Notes: generated by a model from the letters alone, not told the origin. A DNA stretch of 64,000 bases from Petaurus breviceps papuanus (GCA_028583685.1 JAMXIF010001178.1:1-64000); one strand, 5' to 3'. Shown: positions 1-13,840, numbered from the stretch's first letter. Numbers and translations: made by a program.

Positions 1-1444
1 CACACACACACACACATGCACATGCGTGCACCTCTGTGTGTGTGTGTGCAGGAGTTTCTTCTTCCTATGCAGTGATCCAGAAAAGTCAGACTATCTCTGA
101 AAGGTTATTTGTATGAAAATATAAGAAACTTAGACTGGAGGAAGAATATCATTGTCAGCACCCTCCCTATCACTTTTAAAATACTACTACCATTAACAGG
201 ACCACCAAACTACTAACTTTTGAAAAACAGGAGCCGGGAGAATAAATTACAATTCAAGCCTAAGGTAGTCCATTTCCCATCTCTGCACCCTAGGTATTTT
301 GATATCTAATACCAAGGATGTATAAGAAACCAATTCATAAAACCTGGGATGTAACATCTTAACATGTATCAGGAAATAGCATGGCACTTGAATGACAAGA
401 AGGTAGATCCTGCAATAAGCAAGTGAAATGTTTATTACCACATATGAGGTGAGGGGAGAGAACCAATTCCTCTTCTTATTACCTTCTATCTGAATTTTTA
501 AGCATTCATGAAAAGAATAGTGTCAGAAAAGGACTAAATTTAGAGGATGGTTAATTATTCTTCAATTATAATTATTCTTGAATTATACTTGTATCCCAAG
601 GATCTATTTGATGATGTAAAGATTTTGTATGGCACCCAGTGTATCTCCACCATAATAGGTATTGATACAATTATACCAATGTTCCCATTCTTAATAAATG
701 AAAACAGTTGTTGGTACCATTAGAAAATAAGTAATTTCTTCAGACTAAATTTTAAAATGTCCACAGAAAACTAAATCAAATAGTTTAGAGGGCATGTCCA
801 TATCAGTATTTTTCCAAATAAGGGGTGAGGATAGGGGTAGGGAGAAGCTAACAAAATTATTTTCATTTGCTCTATCATTTTCAGCAGAGGGAAAGGGGAT
901 ACTGTCACAAGACCAGAAAGAATCTCTAACAATAGCACCCCATATCTATGTATATTTAATATAGATGCCACCTTAAAAATATTTTAAGTTGATGTTTAGG
1001 GAAAAGAGACTTTCTTCAGTTTGAGAATATTAGGGGTCAATTATCTCAACCACTGCCATAGGTGCAGTCCCTACCCTAGCCATTTAGGTTTCCATAGAGA
1101 AAAGCTCCATTTCAGGATCACAGGCAACACCCCAAGCTACAGCCACCTGTTTCACAAATGTTGGTAACTAGGGAAACCAGACGACAGATCGTGCATGACT
1201 CATCGTAGCCTATTTCCCACTGTTGATGCATGTGATTAGCAAAATCATTTTCAGATACAAAGGATACTGCAGCATCATTTGTGTTTTTATTTTAAAAGAT
1301 CATTTGAATTGCTACTATAAAAGGATAATGGTTTGGATCTGATACCTGTTAAGCAAAATGTATTTTTCCTTAATGATACTGAAATTACTACATGCCTTTT
1401 CTTTTCCCTCCTGGAAGTGTCATCAGCGGCAAAATCAACAATAC
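1..1444. other. Intron, mostly unique AT-rich DNA
   Basis: This part of the downstream intron opens with a CA/TG microsatellite (about 1-50). The rest is AT-rich and I recognise no gene and no clear repeat in it. A short splice-bounded segment near 1100-1160 was considered as an exon and rejected. Confidence 0.5.
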
Positions 1445-1724
1445 CTTTATTTTCCTGGTCGTCATTCTCCACGAACTGGCCCAGAGTTTGTTCCCTGTAG
1501 TCAGGCATGTTACTGACCACTGATCTGTCCTTTACCCCCTTCAGCCACTGTGGCTGTAGGCATGAGTCCTCATCAGGTATCCCCTGGATCGCCCTCTCAG
1601 GAAGAAGGCTGCAAGGCAGTTCAAAAGAGTGATTAATGTTTTCTGACCCAGATAATGTTCCTCTTATGGGAACCACCATCTTGATGGGACTCCTTCGTCC
1701 CCAGGGCTCTGCTGCATTGTCATT
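1445..1724 (-). CDS. CCDC187: Exon, polar linker after the coiled coil
   Basis: The exon is 280 nt: 93 codons plus one base. The peptide starts NDNAAEPWGRRSPIKMVVPI and includes DEDSCLQPQWLKGVKDRSVV and YREQTLGQFVENDDQENK. The acceptor has a long C-rich tract (ccactccatcccggccccag) and the donor AAAG|gtattg is good. Phase 0 start matches the 9.1-kb exon. I do not recognise a domain; it lies where CEP350 has a Ser/Asp-rich linker after its coiled coil. The frame stays open upstream of the acceptor, so a longer exon is possible. The next exon lies outside the window or was missed. Confidence 0.75.
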
Positions 1725-2310
1725 CTGGGGCCGGGATGGAGTGGGGGTGGGGATGCTTATTCCTCTTTTGCTGTCTGGACAACTGTGTCAAATCCTTAAG
1801 CGAAGCATTCTTTAATAGTCTGTGTCCAGTGGTTAGACCATCATGTTAGTAAGGTTATACAATCATCATCCCTGCATGGATTGTGTAAATTTGAATTATT
1901 TCCCACTTGCAAACTGCATCCTTAATAAAAGCTGGGTGCTTTTTGTTGCAAGGAGAAATGCATTAGTGAGGATAGATGATTCAGTGGAGCCTATCCACGT
2001 AGACAGTGACTTGAGACAACATAGATAGTGACCTATTCAGAGTGGACACAGGAACATCATTGTCTTGCTTCCAATAAATGCCTTAAAACAAATTTCCTAA
2101 CCTATGCCCCCAAAATGATTTCAAATTTCACCCATTTAGATTCTGCCTTTCCAGTCAGTCTGATGGGGGGTGGTGGGTGGGGAAAGTTTAGAACACCTCC
2201 AAGTTTCCTGTTAGTCTGGATTCTGGAGCATGTATTTCCAAGCCAACATATTATTACAGAGCCTGAGACTTAACTTGAAAGTGTCCTCACATTTTTCTAT
2301 GTACATTCTT

Positions 2311-2480
2311 TTTTTTTTCTTTTTTGGAGGGGGGAAGGCAGGGCAATTGGGGTTAAGTGACTTGCCCAGGGTCACACGACTATGGCTAGTAACTGTTAAG
2401 TGTCTGAGGCCACATTTGAACTCAGGTCCTCCTGATTCCAGAGCCAGTGCCCTATTTAATGCACCACCTAGCCGCCCCTG
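2311..2480 (-). mobile_element. Marsupial tRNA-related SINE (family A)
   Basis: The sequence matches the family repeated through the window: ggcagctaggtggcacag head, GGAGTCAGGAGGACCTGAG box and a TGTGACC..GGGCAAGTCAC 3' half, here in reverse. A poly-T run marks its tail. An 11-bp target duplication (tgtacattctt) flanks it at 2300-2310 and 2481-2491. It resembles the SINEs called WSINE1/MAR1-like; the exact subfamily was not determined. Confidence 0.85.
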
Positions 2481-5400
2481 TGTACATTCTTAATAATATA
2501 TCTTTCTCTCTTCTCCCATCTGGAAGTCCTACAAATAAACCCAGTTATGACTTTTGCGGTCTTGCCCAAATGGACATTAGACCCATTAAGCTTGATTTCA
2601 GTTCTATAATCCAATGTCTTCAAAATGTCTGCCTTTAACTAGCTCTGATATTCTTAATAATCTGGGATCATGCTTTTTCAAAGAGCTGAAGAGTCAACTT
2701 CAAATTGTAAGGGAAATATTGAGAGTCATTAACGGGAACATCCAGGGGACAGCTAGGATCAGGATCAGGAGAGGGAACTACAAAGCATGACATTTAAGGA
2801 ATATTTCAAGAAACGGGAAAGTTAAACCTGGAGAAATAAAAACTTACTGAGATCACAGTTGTCTCTATGTATCTGAAGAGTTGTCATTTGGAAGAGGCAT
2901 TAAATTTGTTCTTTATAGCTCTAAAGTAAAAACCTAGTCAGGACCCAAGGATGAAAGTTACAAGGAGGGAGTTTTAACTATGAGAACTGTTCAACGATTG
3001 AATGGACTGTCTGAATTATTACTCCTTATCACTGGAGGTCTTCAAATGTAGATTAGAATATCTACTTATTGGGAATGCTAAAGAGCATATTCCAACACTA
3101 TGTGGAAAGTTGTATTAGATAATTTCTAAAGTCCCCTATGATTCTAAGATCAGACTGTCTTCTTTTAGGCCAGGGTTTTTTTTTTTTTTAGATGTGGCAA
3201 ATGTAGTTTCATTTTTTAAAACTTATTAATTTATTTTTAGTTTTCAGCATTCACTTCCATAAGTTTTAAATTTTCTTCCCTTCCCTCCCTTCTCCCTCCC
3301 CAAGAAAGCATGCAATATGATGTTAAGCCAGGGGTTCTTAATCAGAGGTTTCAAATTTAAAAAAAAGATATTATGACAACTATTTTTAATATAATTAGTT
3401 TCCTTTATAATCTTGTCTATTTTATCTTATGCACTTAAAGCCACTGTTCTGGGAAGGCTTCACCAGACTACCAAAAGGGTCCAAGACACAAAAATGGTTA
3501 ACAATTCCAGTATACGGCCCTTCCACTTCCCTAAATGTAGATAGGTCTTCCCTGCTACACCTATCACAGTACAAAATTGCTATAGGAGTTGTATTTCATG
3601 ACTTGAACTGCTTCACCCATGAGCTAGGGAAGAGATACATATGGCAAAATCAGAAAGTTACTTTTGCTACTTCTAAAGCAAAGTACAATAAAACCTTAAA
3701 GTTCTAGTAAAAAAAAATTACAACAGGTTCAGAAGTTTTAGTTGGTAAGCCTATGTCAACTCCAATTCTAGAAGAATTTGCCTGGTATAAGGGATAGGGA
3801 AAGAGGTGGCTGCTTAACTTCATTTTCCATCCCCAGCATCTTGCCATTACCTGTCCAGGTGCTTTGCTTCCAAGCATCAAAGAAAAAATGTCCCTGTTAA
3901 TGATTCAGGAAAATTCTAATCAATTAAGTCTGGTCCCTTGTAGGCAACACATTATCGTCAATGTAAAATATTTAGTGTCATTACCCTTATGCAAAAAACA
4001 GTATAAATTTTTTCCATATTCATCAGGGAAAAAAAAAAGAATGACAGCTTTTGGTCATACTTTCTTTACTCCATATAGGAAACTCTTGACTGTTCTTCCC
4101 ATTCTTCTTCAGTTATAATATCACCCCCTTACATCCAAATAGTACTTCTGACACCCTGAGGGCTTTTGTTTAAATTATTTCACTTTACTTAACCAGTAAA
4201 TAATTATGGAATACCATATTACAGATAATGATACAAAGACTAAGCAAAGTGAAACGAAAGCCTTAAAGTAGTCTGGCCAATTAGTGGCAGAACTGGGACT
4301 GGGATATAGGTTTCTTGAAATTAAGGTGTCTTCTACCACGCACATGACACTTTCATATACTATACTGAGCTTTACCCTCACCCATATACTACAATGATAT
4401 ACCACACCATATGCTTTACTGAGCTTTGCCCTCACCCTGGATCTGTGCAGGGTATATACAAAGAGCTTAATGGTCACTGATTTAATATTTATCTCATATT
4501 TTATTCTTCCCAAGGACAGCATAGACTCTTATCTACTTAATTCTTTATGCACCATGTTGAACTTAATATTGCAGATAATGCCACATGTACTAAAGTATTG
4601 GGTAAAGGTTTTTGATATCAAGAGTTATACTATGTGGGCTTAGGGTGGATTGGGTATAGTCATACAATGGGACCTATCAAATGGAATGACCCAGATTTGT
4701 CTGTTTCCCCTATGAGACGGAAGTTGAAGACTCCTCTCTTTCCCTTTCCAGTCCATGGATAAACATTAGGAGAAATAGGTTGAATAATAAGAGGAAAAGT
4801 CTCTGTTGATTTTTTTCATGCTGATCTGGCTACAGATTTTTAAATTTTTTTAAATTTAAATTTTAAAATACACTCAAACCCTCCCTACCTCTCACTCCAT
4901 GAACCCTCTCTGCTTTTCCCAAAGCTGACATCCAGTTCCCAAGACTCAAGAAGCAGTTTCTATCCTAGAAAGATTCTGCTAACTACTTGGGCTAATGGTC
5001 ACTGTGTCACCATAAGCAACCTTCTCAGTAATAAGCAGGAAAAGTGCAGCCAAGAAACCTTTTTAAAGATGCCTGTGACTTGTAATCAATAGGAACATGA
5101 ATTATAGATCAGTTTCAAGCTGAGATTTATTTGAAAACTGCACCCACAGGGAAGCAAAGTATGGTACTGACGTATTAGCTATTGGAATAGGGAATTACTT
5201 CCTTTTACTCAAAGAGATTTTTTTAAATAGTACTTGACCTTTCCCTAAAATAAATAATGCTCCAAATATCCCAAGACCTGTAAGTGGCTACTGTGGCTCT
5301 CTGAATCTGCTTTGGCAGACCACTGCTGAATATGAGGCTCCCTTTCTCAACATACCCCATCTTTAACTGTCACATTTCCATCATCATTCACATTATCTAT

Positions 5401-6839
5401 TGCATTGATTGAGCATTAATATTTGAAGGATAGGGAAATAGGTCATGATTTATGGGTGCAACAATGTTTATAGATTATAAAGTCGTTTTAGGTAGCCAGC
5501 CACTGACAGGAAACCAGGCCCTTTAAATGGAGATGTACTTTCCTAGAGGTCAGTAGTCTACTTTAATTAAACCAGTTTTCATTTCAAAAGGAAAATTAGG
5601 ATTTACACAGTGTTTTTCAAGAAATTCCTTGATGAATAGTCAGGCCAATACTTTTCTGTGTCAAACAGATCACTCTTAATTAAGATAGTCATTCAATGGG
5701 GTTACCTGGACTGATTCAGCACAAATTTCAATAATTTCTTTTCTATAGGGAGCTCAAAGAATGGATAATTTTATGCAAACTGTATGCCTATCCTCCTCCT
5801 CCTCTATATTCAAGGAAATAAATAATCAAATTATTGGGACTTCAAAGAAATGTAATTCTGACCTCGGTACTCTTTATTTTGGACTCCAGCTTCCTAAATC
5901 CTAATGGCAGGGCAGGGGGTAGGGAATGGTATCAAGAGTTAAGAAGAAAGATTTTTAAAGCCCATATGTTACGTCATAAAGAGAAGAGAGATGCTAAGGG
6001 GACTTCACATTCATATATAAGAAATCTCTTTTTCCATGTCTTATTCTCATTTGTTCTTCCAGACTCAGACTGAAACTGCATCCCTAAGTCAAGTTGTTAA
6101 GTCCCCAGAAGGTAGGAAGCTCAGTGGATAAACCATCCCTGTAGAGCCCAGCACAGCACCACATGCAGACAGGCGCATCAAAAATGATTTTTAATGTTAA
6201 GGTTCAGGTTACCTAAGCACCCCCCAAAAAGAAAACAAGTCACACTCACTGTGTGTTCTCATAGCATTTCAGGTTTTCCCCAGGGTCAGGCAAGATTGAA
6301 GCTGATCTTCCCATATGAGATGATATTGAAGACAACAAACCCTCTGGACTCCTGACCAGCCTCTCGGGTCTGAAGACTCTCTCAGCTTCAGACTTCTGAC
6401 CTTCTATAGCTTCTGACCAGGGACTGGAAAACTACAAAAAACAGTTCATATTATTCTATAAAATTTCAAATCCTTGTCAGGGAGAAGAGGCAGGATTCAC
6501 TATTGGGTTAAAAAAAAACCCATGTAATTGGCAAAGAGATTATATCATTATGCAGGGGAAAGGGCAAAAGAACTAAGCAACAGATAGGACAAGTCAACAG
6601 CAAAGGAAATACATTTATGTTTATGTAAATACGTTTTGCTGGAGCAGACTATACTAAATTAGCTTGGATTATATTTCCTAAAGCACCAAGTGCCCTCTCA
6701 TGGGAGAGAATGTTTTCTTCTGACATCAAGAACACTTTCCACCCTAAGGTGACCTTAACTTACCAACTTCATTTTCTTCAGTTCACCACAGAAATGTTGA
6801 TTCAGAATCTTAGAATCATAAAATATTCCTTAGGTGAAA

Positions 6840-7660
6840 GACAGAAAAAAGTGTTTTGTATGTTCCAAAATATTCATCACAGCATTTTTTTGTGGTAAGA
6901 AAAAACTGGAAACAAAGTCAGTGGCTAATGATTGAGGAATGACTGAACAAAATGTGGAACACAAATGTAATGAACTACTTGCTGCACCATATATTGATGA
7001 ATATGGAGAATTCAGAGAAGCATGAGAAAACTTATATGAACTAAAGCAAAATGAAGTAAGCACAACCAGGAAAACAATATATACAATTACCACAACAATG
7101 TAAACAACATACAACAAAATGGAACACTTGCTTTAAAGGTGGCAGAGTTGGGGGGATTAGTGTATGTATAATATTGCATAAACTGTGATGCCACTGACTT
7201 GTTGACTAGTTTTTTTTTTATTTTTCCCTTTTTTGTATGTCCCCTTTTTCCTTCTTAAACCTTTTTACAAATGATAACTCTCTTGGTAGTAGAAGGGGAA
7301 AGAATATGTTCAGAACTAATTGTAATGTTAAAATAGAAATCATCAATTTAAAAAGAAAAAGATTTGCACAATCACAAAGCATTAGCAACCACAATTCCAG
7401 AGGACCTATGATGAAGCATGCTACCCACTTCCCAAAAGAAAACTGATAGACCCAAGAGGACCAATTGAGACATACATTTTTTGGAAGTAGCCAAATGAAG
7501 GAATTTGTTTTGCTTGACTATGCATATTGGTTACAAGGCTTTTCTTTTACTTTTTTTTTCTTAACAGGTGGGTAGAAGGGAGAGAAAATAGATTTTTATT
7601 AGTTAAAATCTTACTTTTAAGAAAGAAATGAATATGATATTAAAAAACAAAAGGCATCAA
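6840..7660 (+). mobile_element. L1-type 3' end, diverged
   Basis: The wording aaaatattcatcacagcatt, then gaggaatgactgaacaaaat and gaactacttgctgcaccata, is a worn form of the marsupial L1 3' end (the ORF2 tail and 3' UTR). The last 400 bases are less clear and end in an A-rich run. Confidence 0.6.
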
Positions 7661-7686
7661 TAAAAAGATCAGAAGTCATCTAATCA

Positions 7687-7847
7687 GGGGCAGCTAGATG
7701 GCACAGTGAATAAAGCACCGGCCCTAGAGTCAGGAAGGCCTGAGTTCAAATTTGGCCTCAAACACAACGCTTACTAGCTGTGTGACCTTGGGCAAGTCAC
7801 TTAACCCCAACTGCCGTGCCTTTCCCCCTCCAAAAAAGAAAAAAAAA
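7687..7847 (+). mobile_element. SINE family A, inserted in a MIR
   Basis: Head gggcagctagatggcacagt and a poly-A tail with G interruptions. The host MIR is split, and the target duplication agaagtcatcYaatca, with one mismatch, lies at about 7670-7685 and 7848-7863. Confidence 0.85.
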
Positions 7848-8010
7848 AGAAGTCATCCAATCAGTTCAACTTCCCTCATTTTACAGAAGGGGAAACTGAG
7901 GCCCAGAGAAGTAGCTATTTTAATGACACATAGGTAGCCAGTGACAGAAGTAGGACTAGATCCCAGGTCTCTTGGCTTTTAGTGCACTGCTCTCTCCTAC
8001 ACTATGCTAT
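7848..8010 (-). repeat. MIR, reverse orientation
   Basis: The run attttacagaaggggaaact gaggcccagagaag is the standard reverse form of MIR, continuing to the catgctatatgc side. It is diverged. Confidence 0.65.
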
Positions 8011-9094
8011 ATGCAGGTGTTATCCTCTGCAGACAAAAATGATGCTGCTAATTCATTGAGAGCAAGTACTATGTCAATTATTTATCTTGACATTCCTAGT
8101 GCCTAGAACAGTGCTTTCTAGCTAATTTTTTTAGGTGCTTAATAAATGTTTGTTGAAAAATCTTGGGTAGAGGACCATAAGCTTGAGAAGTCTGTCCCTT
8201 ACAATACAGACAAGTCTGGTTTACCCACCTACATTTTCTAACCTACTTCCCCTTCCTCATTCGTGTCCAGGGGCACACATAGGGAAGTCAGGGTTAGGGG
8301 TCCTGGCAATGACTGTGAGGTAGAATCAATCATCACTCAAAGATGAATCATTGGATCCGTCTTTCTTAGTGGACATTTGACTATCTAACCACAAACATAA
8401 TTCAATATACATAAAAAAATATAACACTCTAGGACAAAGATTTGGAGAATCCTACATTCAGGCTTGGAGGTTAAATATCTTACATAAAATCAATGATTTA
8501 ACATCATATTCTCCTTTTCTCTATCTGTGGCAACATTTTTACACTAAAGAATAATGACTTCCTATATGGTATAGAATGACAAAAGGCAGAATGGTGGCAT
8601 TTAATATTTTTCACTGGCTTGACAAATAACTTTACTGTGTTTTTTGTTATGTTTATCTTTATGAATAGGAGCTATTGCTAAAGTCCTGTTCTAATGTCTC
8701 ATTGTGACAGGAAGTGGCCCAGAGTTCACAGAAGCTATCCTAGTGAGGTGTAAGCTTCAGCAAGTCCTGTCAAGCCAGAAAGACTTTGAGGATGGGCCTA
8801 ATGAGGACAATGTATCTGAGGACCAGGTTTGGAGATGTTTAGCACCAGAAGGGTATCCACTAATTTATTATTATTAAATCACAGCAGTTCAAGAAGACCA
8901 CGTCTCAAACTAAGGTGTTGGGGGAAGCATCTCCATTAGTGGAGTGCCCAAAACTGATCCATAGGGGCTGATCTTTTGATGTAATGGTGTATAAATAGGG
9001 AATATAGGCCTTTCTGATCTCCATATACATATAGGAGGACAAGAGCAAAGGCTTAGTCAACAGCTCATTGTGGTTATTTTTAGGGATAGTTCAC

Positions 9095-9241
9095 CTGGTG
9101 TCTGCTAGCTAGGCCATGAAACTCCTGTTGAAGATGAGCTGTTGACTGCTGTATTGTTAGGATGTCCTTTTGTTGTGTCAATAAAAGTTTTCTCTCCTGA
9201 TGAGCCATTTCATACATATTTTGTAGGTGTTTAAGTTCTGC
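9095..9241 (-). CDS. CCDC187: Exon, coiled coil AELKHLQNMYEMAHQERKLL
   Basis: The exon has 49 complete codons in phase 0. It reads AELKHLQNMYEMAHQERKLL, then LTQQKDILTIQQSTAHLQQE, then FHGLASRHQ. It continues the CEP350-like coiled coil (compare AEIKRLQEANKAARKERQLI followed by LKQQEEIERI in CEP350). Donor CACCAG|gtgaac is strong. Acceptor tttatcatatttag is acceptable; an alternative AG four bases further in would break the phase. Confidence 0.92.
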
Positions 9242-9689
9242 CTAAATATGATAAAGAAGGATGAAACAGGCATTAGTACTCATCAGAGCCAAGATGAGGC
9301 ATTTGTGTGTACTGGAAAGGTATGAAAATCATGTATGTCGAATCTGAAAATTGCGCCTCTTATATTACTGTCTACCAAAGGCCTTTAGCCTTCCTGATAA
9401 GAGTAAGACTAAATCTGTGACTTCACTCATATAAGCAGTTCCCTATGAAGGTTAGCACTGACTTATCTTCTTAGAGAGTTGTCTGAGACATTGAGAGCTA
9501 AAGAGACTTGTTTAGGGCCACAAAGACAGACTGTGGCAGACAGGACTTGAACTAGGTCTTCCTGGCTTTGGGACCAGTTCTCTATCCATTCATTGACCCA
9601 TGCTGCCTCCACGATACACATGACCTGTCACAAAATAACTATATAATAGAGAATGGGAATTTTTCTGAAATTAAGATGTATTTTTAATG

Positions 9690-10035
9690 CAATTATAAGA
9701 CAACTCATGATGGAAAGAGATGTCTACATTCAGAGAAAAAACCACAGAGTTTGAATGCAGATTGAAGCAAACTACCTGCTCTCTCTTTTTCTTGTTTGGT
9801 TTTCTTTCCTCTTTTCCGCCGATCATTCCATAGGTTATAATCCTTCTTTACAACCTGACTAGTGTCTAATGCAAAAGTATTTGCAGATCCTACACTTGAT
9901 TGCATGCCACCATGGGTGGGGCTGGGGGGGGGGAGAAGAGAGAGGAGGAGAAAATTTGAAACTCAAGAGATTGTGGAACTGAATCTTGTAAACTAAAAGT
10001 CAACAAACAAATTAATAAAGACAAATTTTTTTAAT
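9690..10035 (+). mobile_element. L1-type 3' end
   Basis: The segment holds the typical order gtttgaatgcagattgaagc, a T/C-rich tract, ttgcatgccaccatgg, a G-rich run, gaaaatttgaaactcaa and ggaactgaatcttgtaaac, ending in an A-rich tail. The same 3' end appears at 15.5-16.0 kb, so both belong to one L1 subfamily. Confidence 0.7.
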
Positions 10036-11279
10036 TTTTAAAAAGATATGCATTAAAAAAAGATCAAGTCCAAAAATGTTTCTCATTGTACTTCTGCCCA
10101 TGTGTTATGCCTAACAAAACACCTTCTCTACCATTAGTCCTAGCTCCAGTAACACCAAAACAGCACTAAATACAGTTTTTAAAAAGGGGAAGAAGGACTA
10201 TTAGGTGGGGAGTGGGAGGAGAGATACCCTAACAAATAAGAATACAATAAATACTACAAAAGATGACTTCAGGGTCTGTCTCTGATGGAAGACCTAAGGG
10301 GGCAAAGTTGGGGAAGGCTAGGGTTGTCTGGCTGGAATGAAATTTCTAATGTTATATGCTAAAGTAGAACCACATTTTATTCTCAAATTACCAACTAGGT
10401 CCCTTCCTTCCCCAAGATTCTTGGATTTGGTTGCAAGTCTGTGTTCACACCATTACTTTAAAGCTTTGATCCCATTTCTCTCTCTGCCTATAAGCTCTGT
10501 GGAAGCAGAGACTATGTCTTGATCATTATGGTATTTCTCCTATTCCCTAACACATATAGTAGTGTTCACTAAATTGTTGAATGAATAATAAATGTATGCA
10601 TCTTTCTAGATTGTGGAATACTAATCATTTTCATTTCTCCCTAATCCAGAACTCCCTGTGCTGATAAAATCACAGATCCTAAAAAAACTAGACAAAAAAC
10701 CTTCATATTTTACCCTTCTAATACCTATGATCATTTTAGTTATTCTTTGAAACATCTCCAGCTCCATGCAGCAGGGACATGGACCATAATGCTATAATGT
10801 TATCCCAGTAGGGTTGTGCCATAAGTTGGTGGAAAAGTATGATTTTTCTTTCTTTCCACCAATAGCATTTATATATCAATTACTGAGGATTCAAGTCATA
10901 TTTTTTATCTTTGTGTTCTGGGGAGCTTAGCACCCCAATTTAGCAGGTGTACAGGATGGGCACCAAAGAAAAGATAGAAGCAGATTTCTGAAAGAAAAAA
11001 AAGGCAAGTATTTTAAAGAGAAGAACTTTGGTCAGCTCTAGGGATTTGTGGAATTAAAATTCTTAAGAGAATCCTTCTCTAGTTTTCGGCAGTGAGTATG
11101 ACCAAAGCTGTCTGCAAATATCATTTCTAAGGCAAATTAGACATTATTTTCACAAGTGATATGGTCTTCAATTGTAACAACCACAGAATTCAGTTTACCT
11201 TTTCTGTAGATAACCAATGATCACAGAATCTGATATAAGAATTTGCAGTAATCCAAATGGATGATACCATTGTCCTAAA

Positions 11280-11480
11280 TTTTCATAGGACTATAGATTT
11301 AAAACTAGAGGTAACCTCGGAAGTCCTATGCCTTTCATTTCTGCTGATGAGGAAATTGAGATTCAGAGAGGTTAAATGACTTACCCAGTCCCACAGCTAC
11401 TAAGTGGCAGATTCCAGATCCAAATTTATGCCTTCACTTCAAATTCAACACTCTCTTTCCACTGCCCCATGTTGCAGCCT
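11280..11480 (-). repeat. MIR, reverse orientation
   Basis: Contains ctgatgaggaaattgagatt followed by cagagaggttaaatgactta and ccacagctactaagtggcag, the MIR 3' half in reverse, with about 80 bases on each side. Confidence 0.7.
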
Positions 11481-11649
11481 TTATTTTTGTCTTCAAGTAC
11501 TACTTATTGCTCTCTTCCACCATGCTGCCATAGGTAAGAGTTTTAACGCAAACAGAAAGTTTTGGATGTTCTAGTCATGTCCTGAAACCTCACAGCCAGC
11601 TCCTAATGTCCTCTAAGAAAATAGTATTATTATGTTGCCAATGGCCTAC

Positions 11650-11728
11650 CTGTTCTTGCTTCAGATCCATTAGAATTTGGTGCTGTTTCTCAGTCATTGA
11701 GCTGTGGTCTCTTTTGTTCCCCAAACAT
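11650..11728 (-). CDS. CCDC187: Exon, coiled coil CLGNKRDHSSMTEKQHQILM
   Basis: The exon is 79 nt: one base and 26 codons reading CLGNKRDHSSMTEKQHQILM then DLKQEQ. It corresponds to the CEP350 stretch that runs from the WLE motif to the GLLLRLQQEK segment, with the same spacing. Acceptor ctcaccacttctag and donor GAACAG|gtaggc are good. The phase 2 end of the 16.7-kb exon plus A gives an alanine codon. Confidence 0.85.
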
Positions 11729-13840
11729 CTAGAAGTGGTGAGAATAACAATAATTATCATAAAATTCCAAACATGTCATTCTAAAAACAGTGGCTTCCAA
11801 ACACTAGTTTTATGGTAAAATCTTAACTGTCCATGTTAATAGCATGAGGCAGAGATAATCCAAAAATTATTAATATTTGCCTTTGGAATGCATTGTATGT
11901 TTTCTTCCCAGTGGCTTTAAACATTTCTGATTCTGTTTGACTGAACCTAGATGGCAGAGGCAAGAAAGCAGTAAAAAAAAACTTCTCTGGGAATAATTTG
12001 AAAAGGACAATTTGAAAAGGACATTTATTTTAGTTAGCTCTAATCCAGCTAATTTAGACTAGACCACATATATAAAGAGAACAAATTCGCTAATTCTGTC
12101 TTTGTTCAGGCCAGTTACCTTCACAAAGAGGAAAACTCTGTTCCCTAGTCAAAGACTAAGCTCTTACCCTAAACCTACCACCAGGTTTGCTCAGGGGAAG
12201 ACCTTGAACAGTCTAATCACATCCTTCCCTCAACAGACTTGATAATCCATCCACTGATAATCTATGTGGAATCATTCCTCAATGGTCAGCATACTCCCTC
12301 AACCATTACTCCAAATGTCCCACTCCATAGCTGCTCATCCCTTTTGCTATACTCTTTGGAAGGCCCATTCCATAGAGTTAACAAGTTTGCTTTCATTTTA
12401 AACCTTTTCTTTTCTCACTTCCTCCATTTTCTGGCTCTCACTAAGACCTGGTTACCTCCTATAATATGGAATCCTTGGCCACCCAGGAGCAGTTTAACTT
12501 TTACTCCTACCTCTTGACTCTTTGGCCATGGTTGGGGGAGTCAATATACTCTTTGCTCTCCATTGTCACTTCAAGACTCTCCTGCTTTGAAGTTTATTCA
12601 ATTCAAATTTATTATCTAACTAAGATTTTGGTTACTATTATCTGCCAAACCCCAGGACCCTCTCCCTACTATCCTCAATGAATTCAGTGCTTGGCTAGCA
12701 TAGTCAGTCAGTCACTTAGTCAAATCAGTCAGTCTGTCTCTCTCTCCTTTACCCCAGTTCCTGATGTCAGGGAGTTCAACATAAATATTCTTCTTTGAAA
12801 ACCCTTAAAACATCCTAAACTGTCTACTTCTTCAATCTACTCATTTCTCATGACCTACTCCTTCACTCTACTTTCCCTTTCATACAGAGATGATCATACT
12901 CTTGATCTTGCCATATTTTATCATCCTACATTTTTCCTCTGCTTTGTGACCCCTACACACCTATTCTTCATCTTCACCAAGACCTCCAATCCCTCCACCC
13001 CTTAGTTCTTTCCTAGACCATCACTCTTACAATGGTGACACTCTCTTCTCTTCCCTGTCTTGACTCCTTGGAGAACTAGTTCAGTTCTATCCTATCCTCC
13101 TCTATGTTTGAGTCCCTGTCCCCTTCTCCTGACACTTACTGTGACTTGCCAAGCTCTGACCATGGAATATTCATGCCATTCACTGTCATTGCTCCTATTA
13201 ATGTGCAGATGAACAAAGCTGGAAAAAAGTATGAAACTAGGCTGTGTCCAATACAAATTTATGTTACATAATTTCATCTGACCCTTCATGGCAGTAAGGT
13301 AACCTTTTTAAACCTCCATAATCAATGCATTATACCACTTACCACAATAACTATTACAAACCTGTCCAAGCCTCTCAGGATCCCATGCACACTCTTCCCC
13401 CCTCCTTCAATAAAGGACTTTATCTCATACTGCACTAAAAAAAAAATGGAACCATTCATTAGGAGTTCCTTCTTGTCCTCTCCTCTTTTTCTCATTTTAC
13501 ATCACTCAGATGTCTTCCTCCACTATCTCCTCCATCACCCCTGTCTCACACAAAAGGTGGCTATGTTGTCTTTCTCTCCTTTGCCAAGGCAAATTCCTCT
13601 ACATGTTTCCTAGATCCAGTTCCATCCTCTCTTCTTTGGCAAATTGCCCCATCTATAATCCTTACTATAGCCTCGCACTAATTTTTAAATTCAGTTTTAT
13701 TTTATTTTCAGCTTTGAAGTCATTCCCTACCTATTTCTCCTCCCCACTTTTGAGAAAGCAAGAAAAACAAAAGCCATTACAAACATGTATCATCAAACAA
13801 AATAAATTCCTGCATTGGCCATATCAGAAATATATGAATT

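Larger units (their letters stand above)
1725..9094. other. Intron with SINEs, L1 3' ends, MIR and L2 relics
   Basis: Contents seen: a minus SINE (2311-2480), a T/C-rich L1 3'-end-like piece on the minus strand (about 3180-3330), a plus L1 3' end (about 6840-7660), a plus SINE (7687-7847) inserted in a minus MIR (to about 8010), and an L2-like 3' end (about 8040-8160, ending in the aataaatgtttgttga motif). The stretches 3340-6800 and 8170-9090 show nothing I can name, apart from a diverged repeat of about 30 bases (agctttaccctcaccc type) near 4365-4440. Confidence 0.5.
9242..11649. other. Intron with MIRs and an L1 3' end
   Basis: Seen: a minus MIR at about 9470-9620; an L1 3' end at 9690-10035; an L2-like 3' end at about 10450-10590; a minus MIR at 11280-11480. 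Nothing recognisable in 10600-11270. Confidence 0.5.

Noticed and set aside
1100-1160. Short minus-strand segment with acceptor and donor (VTNICET)
   Set aside because: Only 21 bases, a poor donor and no link to the family. The phase fits but this could be chance.
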